Shown one piece after another: positions 1-8,792 of a stretch of 64,000 nucleotides of DNA. Under the pieces are notes generated by a model. The model saw only the letters and a program-made list of their open reading frames with translations. It had not been told where the DNA came from and made no database searches. Origin of the DNA: Paenibacillus macquariensis (GTDB lineage: Bacteria > Bacillota > Bacilli > Paenibacillales > Paenibacillaceae); contig NZ_FTNK01000002.1 in NCBI RefSeq assembly GCF_900156375.1, positions 310,001-374,000 on the forward strand, read 5' to 3'. Position 1 is the first letter of the stretch. Each line of letters starts with the position of its first letter. The position numbers were made by a program, and so were the translations under genes.

Positions 1-7
1 CTTAGAA

Positions 8-304
8 TTGGAAAAAGAGATGGTTTCAATCGAAAAGAAGCAAAAAAAGTCATTATTTTATAAACTTGGAACAGGGCTTTTAATTACCTCTCTTTCGCTG
101 TGGCTGATTCCAGTTATCACACCATTTACCCCACTTCCAACTCAGATAAAGGCAGGTATCATTACAGGAAGTATAATAATAGCGGAAATCATGTTTTGGA
201 TAGGTGCTTTACTTGTTGGGAAAGAAGTGGCTTCAAAATTTAAAAGCTATTTAAATCCCAAAAATTGGCGGAGAAAAGTTAAGGGACAAAAGCATGGAGA
301 ATAA
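8..304 (+). CDS. transporter suffix domain protein, two membrane helices
   Basis: Small membrane protein of up to 98 residues. Two hydrophobic segments are visible, at about residues 18-40 and 48-70. A GKEVASK stretch and a basic tail with YLNPKNW follow, the pattern of the short 'transporter suffix domain' proteins of Firmicutes, whose role is unknown. The gene abuts the window edge. TTG at 8 is the first possible start in the window and ATG at 20 is an equally good one, and the true start could lie upstream. It overlaps the MarR gene by 11 bases, so the two are probably co-transcribed. Family call from pattern recognition only; no function is claimed. Confidence 0.7.
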   Translation: MEKEMVSIEKKQKKSLFYKLGTGLLITSLSLWLIPVITPFTPLPTQIKAGIITGSIIIAEIMFWIGALLVGKEVASKFKSYLNPKNWRRKVKGQKHGE

Positions 305-719
305 AAATATAGCTGAGCAAATTAATCAAACAATTAAAGATATATGGATGATACTTGAAAAAAAAGAAAGAGCCTATACGAATTTCAAATTAAATAATCA
401 GCAAATTGTTTTATTAACATTAGCTATTCGGCATCCGTTCTCTTCTCCTTCAGAGTTAGCTGAAAAAATGGATATCACAAAAAGTGCTGTCAGTCAACAA
501 TTAGCCAAACTTGAAAAGGATGGCTATATTATTAGAAAGCAAGATGTAGAAGATAAGCGTGCATTTTTAATTGAATTAGGCGAAAAAGGGATGCTTTATA
601 AAAAAGAAATGGAAGCATTTAATCAACAAGTTTCTGAAAGATATCATGCGAATTTATCACTTGTAGAATTGACAAATATGTTATCAGCACTTCAAAAGCT
701 ACCGGAATTACTTGAGTAA
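294..719 (+). CDS. MarR family transcriptional regulator
   Basis: 141-residue winged-helix DNA-binding protein of typical MarR length. The recognition-helix region is around residues 55-80 (SELAEKMDITKSAVSQQLAK) and the wing follows with EKDGYIIRKQDVEDKRAF, where the D-x-R wing signature is intact. Such proteins act as dimeric repressors released by small ligands. It starts inside the end of the preceding small membrane-protein gene, so it may regulate that gene or a transporter upstream of the window. The target cannot be determined from here. Confidence 0.85.
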   Translation: MENKNIAEQINQTIKDIWMILEKKERAYTNFKLNNQQIVLLTLAIRHPFSSPSELAEKMDITKSAVSQQLAKLEKDGYIIRKQDVEDKRAFLIELGEKGMLYKKEMEAFNQQVSERYHANLSLVELTNMLSALQKLPELLE

Positions 720-1023
720 GTGTGATTGATTATGAAGGTTCAACTATCGTTCAACCCTCACCTTTCGTCAAATATTTTTAAAAGGTTATCTCAATAAATA
801 GAGAATTAACACCTGAAATCGCAGTAGCAGCCAATAATACAGAAATTGTAAAGTTATATATTTAAACAAACGGGTGCGATTGTGGAGCAACACAATTACG
901 AAATGATCAAACTTTTTTATAAAACCGAAACTTAAATCTGCTGAAAAAGAATCCATTTTGATCAATTTTTTCAAATGGATTCTTTTTTTTATCGTAAAAT
1001 GCTGGTTTGCGAGGTATTTTTAA
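720..1023. other. intergenic stretch with decayed coding traces
   Basis: No intact gene is visible. A 22-codon plus-strand trace near 799-866 reads like a worn ankyrin-type repeat (ELTPEIAVAANNTEIVKLYI), too short to call. The 12-mer TAAACAAACGGG at 863-874 recurs at 8422-8433. A strong terminator closes the stretch at 945-990. Confidence 0.4.
945..990 (+). terminator. Rho-independent terminator
   Basis: A roughly 14-bp perfect stem (AAAAGAATCCATTT paired with AAATGGATTCTTTT) with a 14-base loop is followed by a run of T on the plus strand. It probably ends transcripts from the MarR gene. The A-run on the other side could make it work in both directions and shield it from the minus-strand transposase remnant. 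Confidence 0.8.
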
Positions 1024-1641
1024 TCAAACTTTACTCCAAATCTTCAGTACATACGAGATATCAGGCTTCCGAGAGAAAGTCTCCATCCGACGTTTGTACC
1101 CGACGCTACGTTTCGAGATCTTTGAGATCATTTCACAAATTTGATTGGTCAGCTTGGCCGAAGAAAGCATAACAAAATTAAGCGGAGCGAAGCTGAAACC
1201 ATCCGACCAACCGAGCGTCAGCATGGTGTAACCTTTCGTGAATTTACCCATTGAATGGTCAAATACCCGTGCCAGTAATTCCGCTTTTTTACTCCGATTT
1301 CTGCTCATCACGGAATCGTCGATGATGAACACTCGCACACGAGTTGGTGAAATAAGCGACTCGAAATGCAACACAATTCTAAGACTAAAGTATGCAAAAT
1401 CTTCGCCAAGCAAGGAGGTGTGATTTAAAAAGCGATAGACGACATCTTTTTCGGGGATACCCGTGCCACGCTGGCTTCCGAGCAACTGGAACCAGTTCTT
1501 TCCCTCAAAAACCAGAGAGAAGATTAGTTGAAAAATCGCGAAACTGGAAAGTCCAAAGGACTTAGAAATCCTCGCATTTCGTAAGGATTTCCCCACTTGG
1601 AGGGTTGCAAAAAGATTGGAAAAACGAGACTGTTCAGACAT
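1024..1641 (-). pseudogene. IS4-type transposase, N-terminal remnant
   Basis: The translated 205 residues match the front half of a Paenibacillus-type IS4 family transposase. An N-terminal segment with LLGSQRGTGIPEKDVVYRFL leads into the start of the DDE fold with VFIIDDSVMSRNRSKKAELL, which carries the first catalytic aspartate. Just after SRKPD the homology ends and a short unrelated tail runs to the stop. The second Asp, the YREK region and the C-terminal half of a roughly 400-residue enzyme are therefore missing. The reading frame continues six codons upstream of the ATG without an obvious start. No intact terminal inverted repeats were found. An inactive relic of a transposition event. 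Confidence 0.8.
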
Positions 1642-1857
1642 GGAATGTTGTTGTAACAGGAGTTACGCACCTTTCTTGTTTGCATGGTTGATTCGACACT
1701 TCCATGATACCAAAATAATGCTTAAATAAATGAAATTGTGAAGAACATGATAAAAACCTTGTTTGAAATGCAATATTCGTATAGAATTCTGATAGTGCGT
1801 CTGTAGATATTAATTTAGGTAGTTAAATATAAATAGGCATAAAAGGGGAATATCATC

Positions 1858-2112
1858 TTGACAGAAGAACTGGCCCTACATGCAGTTGTTATACTCACTG
1901 GGATCCCAGCCAACTTACTCTTGGTGGATGCTCAGAGCTACGAAGACTGTTTTGTAGTTGTATCGAACTTATCAAAGAAAACGTACCACGTTGAATTAAC
2001 GCAAAAGGTGAACAGCTATACGGCAGAAGAAACGAAAGATATGAAGATGGTTGGAGAGTACGATGGGTTATCTGTGTATGAAATGATTCCTTGGTGGAAT
2101 GAACTAGTATAA
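1858..2112 (+). CDS. small hypothetical protein
   Basis: 84-residue soluble protein beginning with TTG, preceded at a suitable distance by AAAAGGGGA. No motif is recognised. The middle (SYEDCFVVVSNLSKKTYHVEL) suggests beta strands, and the tail is aromatic (IPWWNELV). The TTG is supported by the ribosome binding site and by the lack of an earlier start. It lies 31 bases upstream of another small orphan gene, so the two may form one transcript. The region next to it holds a transposase relic, so this may be accessory DNA. Function unknown. Confidence 0.55.
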   Translation: MTEELALHAVVILTGIPANLLLVDAQSYEDCFVVVSNLSKKTYHVELTQKVNSYTAEETKDMKMVGEYDGLSVYEMIPWWNELV

Positions 2113-2143
2113 TTAATTAGAGGTATAGAAATGGAGTGTTAAG

Positions 2144-2356
2144 ATGAGTAAAGGAACGGTATGGAACAAAGGGAAACATAATGGTGGAGCTGATCGTGTT
2201 AAAAGAAATGCTACTGATAAGAATCAGAAATCTGTAGAAGATGTTACACCAGAAAAAATAGACTTCACTAATCCGATCAATAGTGTAAAACCGATGAAAC
2301 GCGATAATGCGGTCGTTAGACCGGCACGAGTAGTTCAAAAAGATGCTAACAAGTAA
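2144..2356 (+). CDS. small basic hypothetical protein
   Basis: 70-residue, very polar, lysine- and asparagine-rich protein with no membrane segment. A ribosome binding site (GGAGTG) stands nine bases before the ATG. The composition, without a hydrophobic core, suggests a disordered or nucleic-acid or spore-associated small protein, but no family is recognised. It is followed at once by a strong terminator shared with the convergent LysR gene. Confidence 0.6.
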   Translation: MSKGTVWNKGKHNGGADRVKRNATDKNQKSVEDVTPEKIDFTNPINSVKPMKRDNAVVRPARVVQKDANK

Positions 2357-2377
2357 CAATAGCTTATGTAAGGATGG

Positions 2378-2426
2378 AAAAAATGGAGTGATACGTGGTA
2401 TGTAACGTATTCGCTCCATTTTTTTA
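2378..2426 (+). terminator. bidirectional terminator between convergent genes
   Basis: An imperfect stem of about 15 bp (AAATGGAGTGATACG pairing with CGTATTCGCTCCATTT) carries A-runs on one side and T-runs on the other. It can stop both the small plus-strand gene and the minus-strand LysR gene, whose stop codon lies inside it. Confidence 0.75.
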
Positions 2427-3332
2427 TTTATCCAATTCTGAAATATCATGCTTTAATCGTTCAAGAAAATGCTTTGAGATGTTATTAGGGTGTGCATCTT
2501 TTCTCTGGATGATGCCTAGATATACAGGACTTGGTTCGGGCATATCGAAATCTAGAATAACCGAATCATGGGGACTGAACAATGGCTCTTTAATAAATGA
2601 GTAATTTAGTCCAACCGTCACAGCAGAATAATGGAGACATGCTCTAGTAATCAACTCGCGGTTATTTGTTGTATATATCACATCGACTGAACCATGTTTC
2701 TTTTGAAAATCATCCATGAACCATTTAACGTAATCGTCATTGTATAAGACTACGGTTTGTTGTCTTAACTCTTCTGGCGTAATGAATTTGTTAAATGCTA
2801 ATGGTGAATTCATACTGGTTGCTGCAACCATCTTCACCTTGAGTAGTCGTTCGAAGGTAAGTCCCGTATGTTCTATAAGGCGATCCTTAAATAAAATGAT
2901 AAACCCTAGGTCACTCTTGTCATTCAGTATATCGTCAATAATATCCTGAGATCCTTGTTCCACAATCTCCAATTTTACCTGCGGATATTTGTGCTTGAAA
3001 TCCATGACGGCTTGTTCTAACAAAAACATGGGACCGGGGATCGTAGCTAATCGTAGTTGACCTTTAATCGTATTCGAGTAACCCATCGCAACTTCTTTCA
3101 ATTCCTCGTACTTGTCTAGCAATTCGTATGCCTTCTTAATAATCACTTTACCCTCAGCAGTTGGGATTGCTCCACTTCTGGAACGTTTAAGTATACTTAC
3201 GCCCCATTCCTTTTCTAGACTAGTAATGGATTGGCTAAGCGCTGATATGGTCACATTTAAATTGTGTGCGGCTTGCGTAATAGAACCTGTCTTAGCGACT
3301 TCCACCAAATACTCAAGCTTTTCGATATGCAT
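2424..3332 (-). CDS. LysR family transcriptional regulator
   Basis: About 302 residues. The N-terminal winged helix-turn-helix shows the LysR pattern (LVEVAKTGSITQAAHNLNVT, ALSQSITSLEKEWGVSIL). A substrate-binding-like effector domain follows from about residue 90 (GQLRLATIPGP). I chose ATG at 3332 because AAAGGA lies 12 bases upstream of it, whereas the in-frame TTG at 3344 directly abuts that site. The gene is divergent from a short-chain dehydrogenase and a CYP102 gene, the usual layout for a LysR regulator controlling its neighbour. CYP102 genes are normally next to a TetR repressor, so a LysR protein here is unusual if it governs both. The inducer is unknown. Confidence 0.88.
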   Translation of the reverse strand: MHIEKLEYLVEVAKTGSITQAAHNLNVTISALSQSITSLEKEWGVSILKRSRSGAIPTAEGKVIIKKAYELLDKYEELKEVAMGYSNTIKGQLRLATIPGPMFLLEQAVMDFKHKYPQVKLEIVEQGSQDIIDDILNDKSDLGFIILFKDRLIEHTGLTFERLLKVKMVAATSMNSPLAFNKFITPEELRQQTVVLYNDDYVKWFMDDFQKKHGSVDVIYTTNNRELITRACLHYSAVTVGLNYSFIKEPLFSPHDSVILDFDMPEPSPVYLGIIQRKDAHPNNISKHFLERLKHDISELDK

Positions 3333-3362
3333 AAACAAATTCAATCCTTTGTTTTAATTTTT

Positions 3363-3378
3363 CTTAAGTAAAGTTAAG
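3363..3378. promoter_or_regulatory. candidate LysR operator
   Basis: The inverted repeat CTTAA-N6-TTAAG lies in the divergent LysR/SDR intergenic region, close to the regulator's start. It contains a T-N11-A spacing as expected of LysR boxes, but the region is AT-rich and the match could arise by chance. Confidence 0.35.
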
Positions 3379-3500
3379 AATGTTTAAATTTTTATTAATT
3401 AAGCACGATGATATCATAGATTTAAGGAACGATAAAGTAATAGTTATGTATATAGAGGTTGCGTTATAGAAGATAATAATATATACCAAAGGAGCGTTAT

Positions 3501-4247
3501 ATGATGAAATTCGAATCCAAAGTAGCCATTGTAACAGGTGGAGCGAGTGGTATTGGTGAAGCTACGGTACGTTTATTTGCAGCAGAAGGGGCTAAAGTTG
3601 TAATAGCCGACTTCTCAGATCGCGGACAAACGGTGTCGGATGAGCTTAACAGTCAAGGGTTTGACACGCTGTTTATTAAGACAGATGTAACGAATGAGCA
3701 AGAGATCATCCATATGGTTGATCAGACTGTACAGAAGTATGGAAAATTGGATGTTTTATATGCAAATGCGGGTATAGCCCATGATGGACCTGCAGATCAG
3801 TTGCTATTTGAGGATTGGAAGCGAACGATTGATATTAACTTGACCGGCGTGTTCCTAAGCTGTAAATATGCCATTAAGCAAATGATTGCCCAAGGTACCG
3901 GAGGAGCTATTGTGAACTGTGGTTCTATTCACAGCCATGTGGGAAAAGCTGGTGTCACAGCCTATGCGTCTGCTAAAGGTGGCGTTAAGTTATTGACTCA
4001 GTCTCTGAGTTCCGATTATGCTTCTAAAGGAATTCGTATTAATGCAGTATGTCCTGGATACATTGATACTCCACTGATTAAAGGTAGAACCGAGGCCGTT
4101 ACACAGCATCTTGTTGGACTCCATCCAATGGGTCGCCTAGGTCAACCAGAAGAGGTTGCAAAAGCAGTGCTGTTCCTTGCCAGTGATGATGCATCCTTCA
4201 TTACGGGTACTACATTGCTCGTAGATGGTGGTTATACTGCAGTCTAA
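3501..4247 (+). CDS. SDR family NAD(P)-dependent oxidoreductase
   Basis: 248-residue classical short-chain dehydrogenase, full length for the family. The cofactor motif TGGASGIG is at 12-19, NAG at 89-91, catalytic S142, and Y155 with K159 in YASAKGG. An acidic residue after beta-2 (D37 in VIADFSD) favours NAD over NADP. A strong GGAG site precedes the double ATG. It is divergent from the LysR gene and upstream of the CYP102 gene, though a terminator separates it from the latter. Such enzymes oxidise secondary alcohols, so turning hydroxy fatty acids made by the P450 into ketones is a plausible but unproven role. Substrate unknown. Confidence 0.9.
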   Translation: MMKFESKVAIVTGGASGIGEATVRLFAAEGAKVVIADFSDRGQTVSDELNSQGFDTLFIKTDVTNEQEIIHMVDQTVQKYGKLDVLYANAGIAHDGPADQLLFEDWKRTIDINLTGVFLSCKYAIKQMIAQGTGGAIVNCGSIHSHVGKAGVTAYASAKGGVKLLTQSLSSDYASKGIRINAVCPGYIDTPLIKGRTEAVTQHLVGLHPMGRLGQPEEVAKAVLFLASDDASFITGTTLLVDGGYTAV

Positions 4248-4293
4248 GTACAAGCTAATACAATTTGAATACAATTGATCAGTCACTTATAAG

Positions 4294-4329
4294 TGCAACG
4301 ATAGCTCTATACTATTGTTGCATTTTTTT
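4294..4329 (+). terminator. Rho-independent terminator after the SDR gene
   Basis: An 11-bp stem (TGCAACGATAG with CTATTGTTGCA, one G-T pair) and a 7-base loop, followed by seven T. It suggests the CYP102 gene has its own promoter between 4330 and 4441. Confidence 0.8.
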
Positions 4330-4441
4330 GTAGTGCTGAGATCCATGCTTGAACTCTGTATAAGTTAGCAAGTATGCATAGTCTTATTCTCATAGGTAAA
4401 TCCTATGCTATCGACTATATAAGGAATGGGAGGACAACGAT

Positions 4442-7400
4442 ATGGAGAAAAACAAGGAATCAGAAATACCCCAACCCAAAACATACGGTCCGCTGGGAAA
4501 TCTACCGCTGCTAAACATAGATGAGCCAATTCAATCTCTAACGAAGCTTTCATATGAGTTCGGTCCTATATTTAGAAACGTGTTACCTGGTGGAAAGAGC
4601 AACGTTTACATCTCAAGCGAGGAACTAGTGGCTGAGGTGTGTGATGAATCACGGTTTGATAAACGTGTATGGGCTCCTTTGCAGAAAGTCCAAGCTTTCA
4701 CGGGAGACGGGTTGTTCACAAGTGAAACGGATGAATCCAATTGGCAAAAGGCGCATAACATTCTGATTCCGAGCTTCAGCCAGAGAGCTATGCAAGGTTA
4801 CCACGGTATGATGGTGGATATAGCCGTACAACTTGTTCAGAAGTGGATGCGCCTAAATCCTGATGAGCATGTCAATGTCCCTGAAGATATGACACGTCTT
4901 ACGCTAGATACCATCGGTTTATGCGGATTCAATTATCGATTTAATAGCTTCTACCGGGATGAACCTCATCCATTTATTGTGAGTATGGTCCGAGCACTGG
5001 ATGAAGCGATGGCTCAACTTACACGATTCGAGATACAGGATAAACTGAAGATCATGACAAAACGCCAGTTCAAAAAGGATAAAGATACGTTGTTCTCCTT
5101 AGTAGATAAAATTATTGCTGAACGTAAATCCAGTGGTGAGGAAGAAACTGAAGATCTTCTATCACGGATGTTAACGAGTAAAGATCCTGAGACAGGTGAA
5201 GGATTAGATGACGAGAATATTCGTTATCAGATGATTACGTTCTTGATTGCTGGTCATGAGACGACGAGTGGTTTGCTTTCTTTTGCGATTTACTATCTAT
5301 TGAAGAATCCAGATAAGTTACAAAAAGCATATGCAGAGGTAGACAGCATTCTCACAGATTCTACGCCTACGTATAAACAGGTTCTTGATCTGAAATACAT
5401 ACGAATGATTCTGAGTGAATCATTACGCCTATGGCCAACGGCTCCAGCTTTCTCTCTCTATGCGAAGGAGGATACACTGCTTGGAGGTAAATATCCTTTG
5501 AAGAAAGGGGATAGTGTCAACGTACTGATCCCCAAACTCCATCGGGATACAAATGCTTGGGGGGAAGATGTGGATGAGTTCCGTCCAGAGCGATTTGAGG
5601 ATCAAAGTAAGGTTCCGATCAATGCTTATAAACCGTTCGGTAACGGTCAACGGGCATGTATTGGCCAACAGTTTGCGTTACATGAAGCCATATTAGTGCT
5701 AGGCATGCTACTGAAGCATTTTGAATTCATAGATTACTCGAACTATACACTCAAAGTAAAGGAAACACTGACGCTGAAACCTGATGATTTTGAAATTCAG
5801 GTTCGCCCGCGGGAGCAGGTTAAGGTTGAGACTACTATAAACAATACATCCAAGACAGATGTCTCTACAGCTGATGTGAAAAAAGATCATGGACAAACTG
5901 CGTCAATTATAGGCGTTAATGATCAACCGTTTTTAGTGCTGTATGGATCAAATCTAGGTACAGCAGAGAGTATCGCACGAGAAATAGCGGATATCGTACG
6001 ATTATACGGTGTAAGATGTGAGGTTGCTTCCCTTAACTCTCGAATAGGTAAATTACCCACGGAAGGTGCGGTATTGATCATCGCCGCTTCTTATAATGGT
6101 AAACCTGCAAGCAATGCGCGAGAATTCGTACAATGGCTGGAGGAGGTAGAAGACGGTACATTTAACGGTGTGAATTATGCCGTATTTGGGTGTGGAGATC
6201 GCACTTGGGCTAGTACGTATCAGGATGTGCCAAGATATATTGATGAACAACTTTCTCTCAAAGGAGCCACAAGGTTCTCTCAACGGGGAGAAGGTGATGC
6301 TAGTGGTGACTTCGAGTTGAACATAGAAGAATGGCGAGGACGCATGTGGTCTGATCTGATGAAAGCCTTTGATCTGAAATTCGACCACAAAGTTGATACG
6401 GAACGTAATTCGCTTGATGTTCAGTTCGTAAGTGGAATAGCAGGTGCTCCGCTAGCCCAAACCTATGACGCTGTTCACGCAACTGTAATAGAGAATCGTG
6501 AGCTTCAATCATCAGACAGCGACCGACATACACGACATATCGAGATAACATTGCCAGAAGGGGTTACGTATCAAGAAGGCGATCATCTTGGCGTGTTACC
6601 GAGTAATGGAACTGTGAATGTCAATCGAATCCTGCAAAGATTCGGATTGAGTCGGAGTGATCAAGTGATCTTGTCAGCAAGCGGACGTAGTGCGGCACAT
6701 CTTCCGCTGGATCGTCCGGTTAGTCTGTATGAGCTACTGAGTCATAGTGTTGAAGTGCAGGAACCTGCTTCAAGAGCGCAATTGCGAGAACTTGCTTCTT
6801 ACACCAGTTGTCCACCACATAAACGTGAATTAGAAGCTTTGTTAGAAGAAGGCACATATAAGGAAGAGATATTACTGAAACGTATCACAATGATTGATCT
6901 TCTTGAGAAATATGTAGCATGCGAGATGCCATTTGAGCGATTTTTAGAACTATTGCCACCACTTAAACCTAGATACTATTCGATATCTAGCTCTCCAGTG
7001 GTTAACCCTGAACTTGCTTCTGTTACCGCAGGTGTTGTACAGGGGCCGGCTTGGAGTGGTCTCGGTGAATACCGTGGAGTTGCATCTAATTACTTGGCTG
7101 CACGTGCGCCTGGCGAAGACATCATTATGTTCGTACGTACACCTGATTCTGGCTTTGGACTTCCTGAAGATCCGCAAACACCGATCATAATGGTGGGTCC
7201 TGGTACGGGCGTAGCACCTTTCCGTGGGTTCCTTCAGACTCGTAAGTCTTTGAAGGAAAAAGGACAAACATTAGGCAAAGCTCATCTTTATTTCGGCTGT
7301 AGGAACGATACCGACTTCATTTACCGCGAAGAACTTGAGGAATTCGAAAAAGAAGGTGTGGTCACACTTCATACTGCCTTTTCACGCAAGGAAGGAACAT

Positions 7401-7639
7401 CCAAGACTTATGTACAACATTTACTGAATCAGGATTCAACTGAAATGATCGAAATTTTGAAAGGTGGAGGTATGTTGTACGTATGTGGGGATGGTAGTAA
7501 AATGGCGCCGGATGTAGAGCAAACATTAGTAGAAGCGTATCAACAAGATCAAGGAACAAGTGAAGAAGACGCCAAAGAGTGGTTGAATCAACTTCAAAAA
7601 GAGGGACGATATGGCAAAGATGTGTGGTCGCGTGTGTAA
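4442..7639 (+). CDS. CYP102-type bifunctional P450/NADPH-P450 reductase
   Basis: 1065-residue self-sufficient fatty-acid hydroxylase, collinear with Bacillus P450 BM3 and CypD. The haem domain (about 1-460) has the I-helix AGHETTSG at 270-277, ExxR at 326-329 and the haem-ligand loop [10 protein letters not shown] with Cys406. The FMN domain starts near 498 ([13 protein letters not shown]). The FAD and NADPH domains follow with RYYSIS at 844-849, [11 protein letters not shown] at 919-929 and a penultimate-region Trp1062. It uses NADPH and oxygen to hydroxylate mid- to long-chain fatty acids near the omega end, in the cytosol. The Phe that gates the BM3 pocket is kept (F92 in GDGLF), but the BM3 carboxylate-anchoring Arg/Tyr pair is replaced by G51 and V55, as in CYP102A2-like enzymes. 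No TetR repressor gene lies beside it. Confidence 0.95.
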   Translation: MEKNKESEIPQPKTYGPLGNLPLLNIDEPIQSLTKLSYEFGPIFRNVLPGGKSNVYISSEELVAEVCDESRFDKRVWAPLQKVQAFTGDGLFTSETDESNWQKAHNILIPSFSQRAMQGYHGMMVDIAVQLVQKWMRLNPDEHVNVPEDMTRLTLDTIGLCGFNYRFNSFYRDEPHPFIVSMVRALDEAMAQLTRFEIQDKLKIMTKRQFKKDKDTLFSLVDKIIAERKSSGEEETEDLLSRMLTSKDPETGEGLDDENIRYQMITFLIAGHETTSGLLSFAIYYLLKNPDKLQKAYAEVDSILTDSTPTYKQVLDLKYIRMILSESLRLWPTAPAFSLYAKEDTLLGGKYPLKKGDSVNVLIPKLHRDTNAWGEDVDEFRPERFEDQSKVPINAYKPFGNGQRACIGQQFALHEAILVLGMLLKHFEFIDYSNYTLKVKETLTLKPDDFEIQVRPREQVKVETTINNTSKTDVSTADVKKDHGQTASIIGVNDQPFLVLYGSNLGTAESIAREIADIVRLYGVRCEVASLNSRIGKLPTEGAVLIIAASYNGKPASNAREFVQWLEEVEDGTFNGVNYAVFGCGDRTWASTYQDVPRYIDEQLSLKGATRFSQRGEGDASGDFELNIEEWRGRMWSDLMKAFDLKFDHKVDTERNSLDVQFVSGIAGAPLAQTYDAVHATVIENRELQSSDSDRHTRHIEITLPEGVTYQEGDHLGVLPSNGTVNVNRILQRFGLSRSDQVILSASGRSAAHLPLDRPVSLYELLSHSVEVQEPASRAQLRELASYTSCPPHKRELEALLEEGTYKEEILLKRITMIDLLEKYVACEMPFERFLELLPPLKPRYYSISSSPVVNPELASVTAGVVQGPAWSGLGEYRGVASNYLAARAPGEDIIMFVRTPDSGFGLPEDPQTPIIMVGPGTGVAPFRGFLQTRKSLKEKGQTLGKAHLYFGCRNDTDFIYREELEEFEKEGVVTLHTAFSRKEGTSKTYVQHLLNQDSTEMIEILKGGGMLYVCGDGSKMAPDVEQTLVEAYQQDQGTSEEDAKEWLNQLQKEGRYGKDVWSRV

Positions 7640-7696
7640 CAAGATAGAAGTCCAATCTGAAGAATAATTATATATTGGAAACAATTTGATGAAAAT

Positions 7697-7742
7697 ATGG
7701 GTAACGCAGCGTGTTAATTTTCCCTTTGTGTTACCCATTTTA
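7697..7742 (+). terminator. Rho-independent terminator after CYP102
   Basis: A 12-bp stem (ATGGGTAACGCA pairing with TGTGTTACCCAT, one G-T pair) is followed by TTTTAAT. It ends the CYP102 transcript. Confidence 0.75.
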
Positions 7743-7863
7743 ATATGTAATGGAATATACTGATGAACATTTCTTTTATCCCTCCAAGTAACACCAATAG
7801 TTATTGCCTGACATACATTGACTCAAGACAAATGACTATTGTAATTATCATGGAGGGAAACTA

Positions 7864-8319
7864 ATGTCTCTGTATAATAATGCTAATACAACTTATCCTT
7901 ATTGGATGGGGAGCACGGGTATTGATGAAAGAGAAACAGTGATGCCTCATCCAGTTGTTGTGGAGGCAAGGCAAATCGCTTCAAATCAAATTTTAGTAAC
8001 GTACGACAAGCCTACGGATTTAGTATCAGCAACAAACATCTCTAATTATTGGATAAGAAGTAATATGTCTACTCCATCTGACATTGCCAGTGTTGGAATG
8101 GGTGAGGCTATTACCAAAGAAAATACGATTCGTGCTGATAGGGGAATGATAGTTCCACTCGACAATTCAAAAATGAGATTTATTATGACCTTTAAGACTA
8201 ATGCTACTATGGGTGTTCTTTATATCGTACTCCCGTGTTATGTTAATTTAGAAGGTACATCAGGTTTTACAGGGGCAAACTGGGGGCCGTTCAGCAGAAA
8301 TATGTTTATTGGATTATAA
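7864..8319 (+). CDS. hypothetical protein with Ig-like (SbsA/Big-type) fold
   Basis: 151-residue protein with no signal peptide or membrane helix. Residues about 30-65 (PVVVEARQIASNQILVTYDK, then SATNISNYWI) follow the pattern of bacterial Ig-like SbsA domains, where a strand with 'qILVTyd' precedes 'sAtN.sNYwI'. The remainder is rich in beta-forming and aromatic residues. A strong GGAGGG site precedes the ATG. It is flanked by terminator and decayed sequence, so it is probably a single-gene unit. Without an export signal its place in the cell is unclear; spore surface or cytosol are both possible. Family call is tentative. Confidence 0.6.
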   Translation: MSLYNNANTTYPYWMGSTGIDERETVMPHPVVVEARQIASNQILVTYDKPTDLVSATNISNYWIRSNMSTPSDIASVGMGEAITKENTIRADRGMIVPLDNSKMRFIMTFKTNATMGVLYIVLPCYVNLEGTSGFTGANWGPFSRNMFIGL

Positions 8320-8756
8320 TGAACATATCTAAAGACATCGGCTTGGGACACTATAACGCAATGACAAACAGGCTGCCATCATCGGCAGTCCTTCTTCAGT
8401 TAATGGGCAGTGTAACGTAGATAAACAAACGGGCAGAATAATGAGAAATGATTTCAATCAGAATTTTACTGTAAAACCTGATATTTGCTATACATCAGGT
8501 TTTACGGTGATAGGAGCTACCACCAAGTTCATTGAGGGAGTTTCTTCTTGTTGTGCTATCGGAATACGATAGTGAAGAGACATAAGGCTTCCAATAACAT
8601 TGCTAGATTGTTAAGCTAAGGGGACACGAGAGCATAAATTCATTATGGGTGCTGCATGACAACCTTTTCTCAACTAACGGGTAGGTACGCTCGATAATTA
8701 GAGTTGTAGAGTGTAAGAAAGCACGCAGTTACGTACTATATATCAGGAAAATAATA
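8320..8756. other. intergenic region with repeats and no intact gene
   Basis: No open frame of credible coding character was found on either strand. It contains a hairpin at 8468-8508, a short GCTGCC/GGCAG hairpin near 8372, and fragments such as TAAACAAACGGG (8422-8433) that recur elsewhere in the window. It looks like worn-down accessory or repeat DNA. Confidence 0.4.
8468..8508. repeat. 15-bp inverted repeat (hairpin)
   Basis: ACTGTAAAACCTGAT at 8468-8482 pairs with ATCAGGTTTTACGGT at 8494-8508, with one G-T pair and an 11-base loop. There is no T-run, so it is a poor intrinsic terminator. It may be a relic of a mobile hairpin element or the 3' end of a lost gene. Confidence 0.55.
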
Positions 8757-8759
8757 ATG

Positions 8760-8777
8760 ATTGGGAATTTTCCCAAT
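8760..8777 (+). promoter_or_regulatory. palindrome just upstream of the hydrolase start
   Basis: ATTGGGAA-TT-TTCCCAAT is a perfect 8-bp inverted repeat ending six bases before the GGGAGG ribosome binding site of the hydrolase at 8793. The placement fits an operator or a translational hairpin. No regulator is known for it. Confidence 0.35.
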
Positions 8778-8792
8778 AGTATGGGAGGAACA

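Noticed and set aside
1238..1423. Plus-strand open frame opposite the transposase remnant
   Set aside because: It is the antisense of conserved transposase sequence and has no start site of its own.
4442..7639. Loss of the BM3 Arg47/Tyr51 carboxylate anchor in the P450 as a novelty
   Set aside because: CYP102A2-type enzymes also lack the pair, so it places the enzyme in a known branch and is not a new feature.
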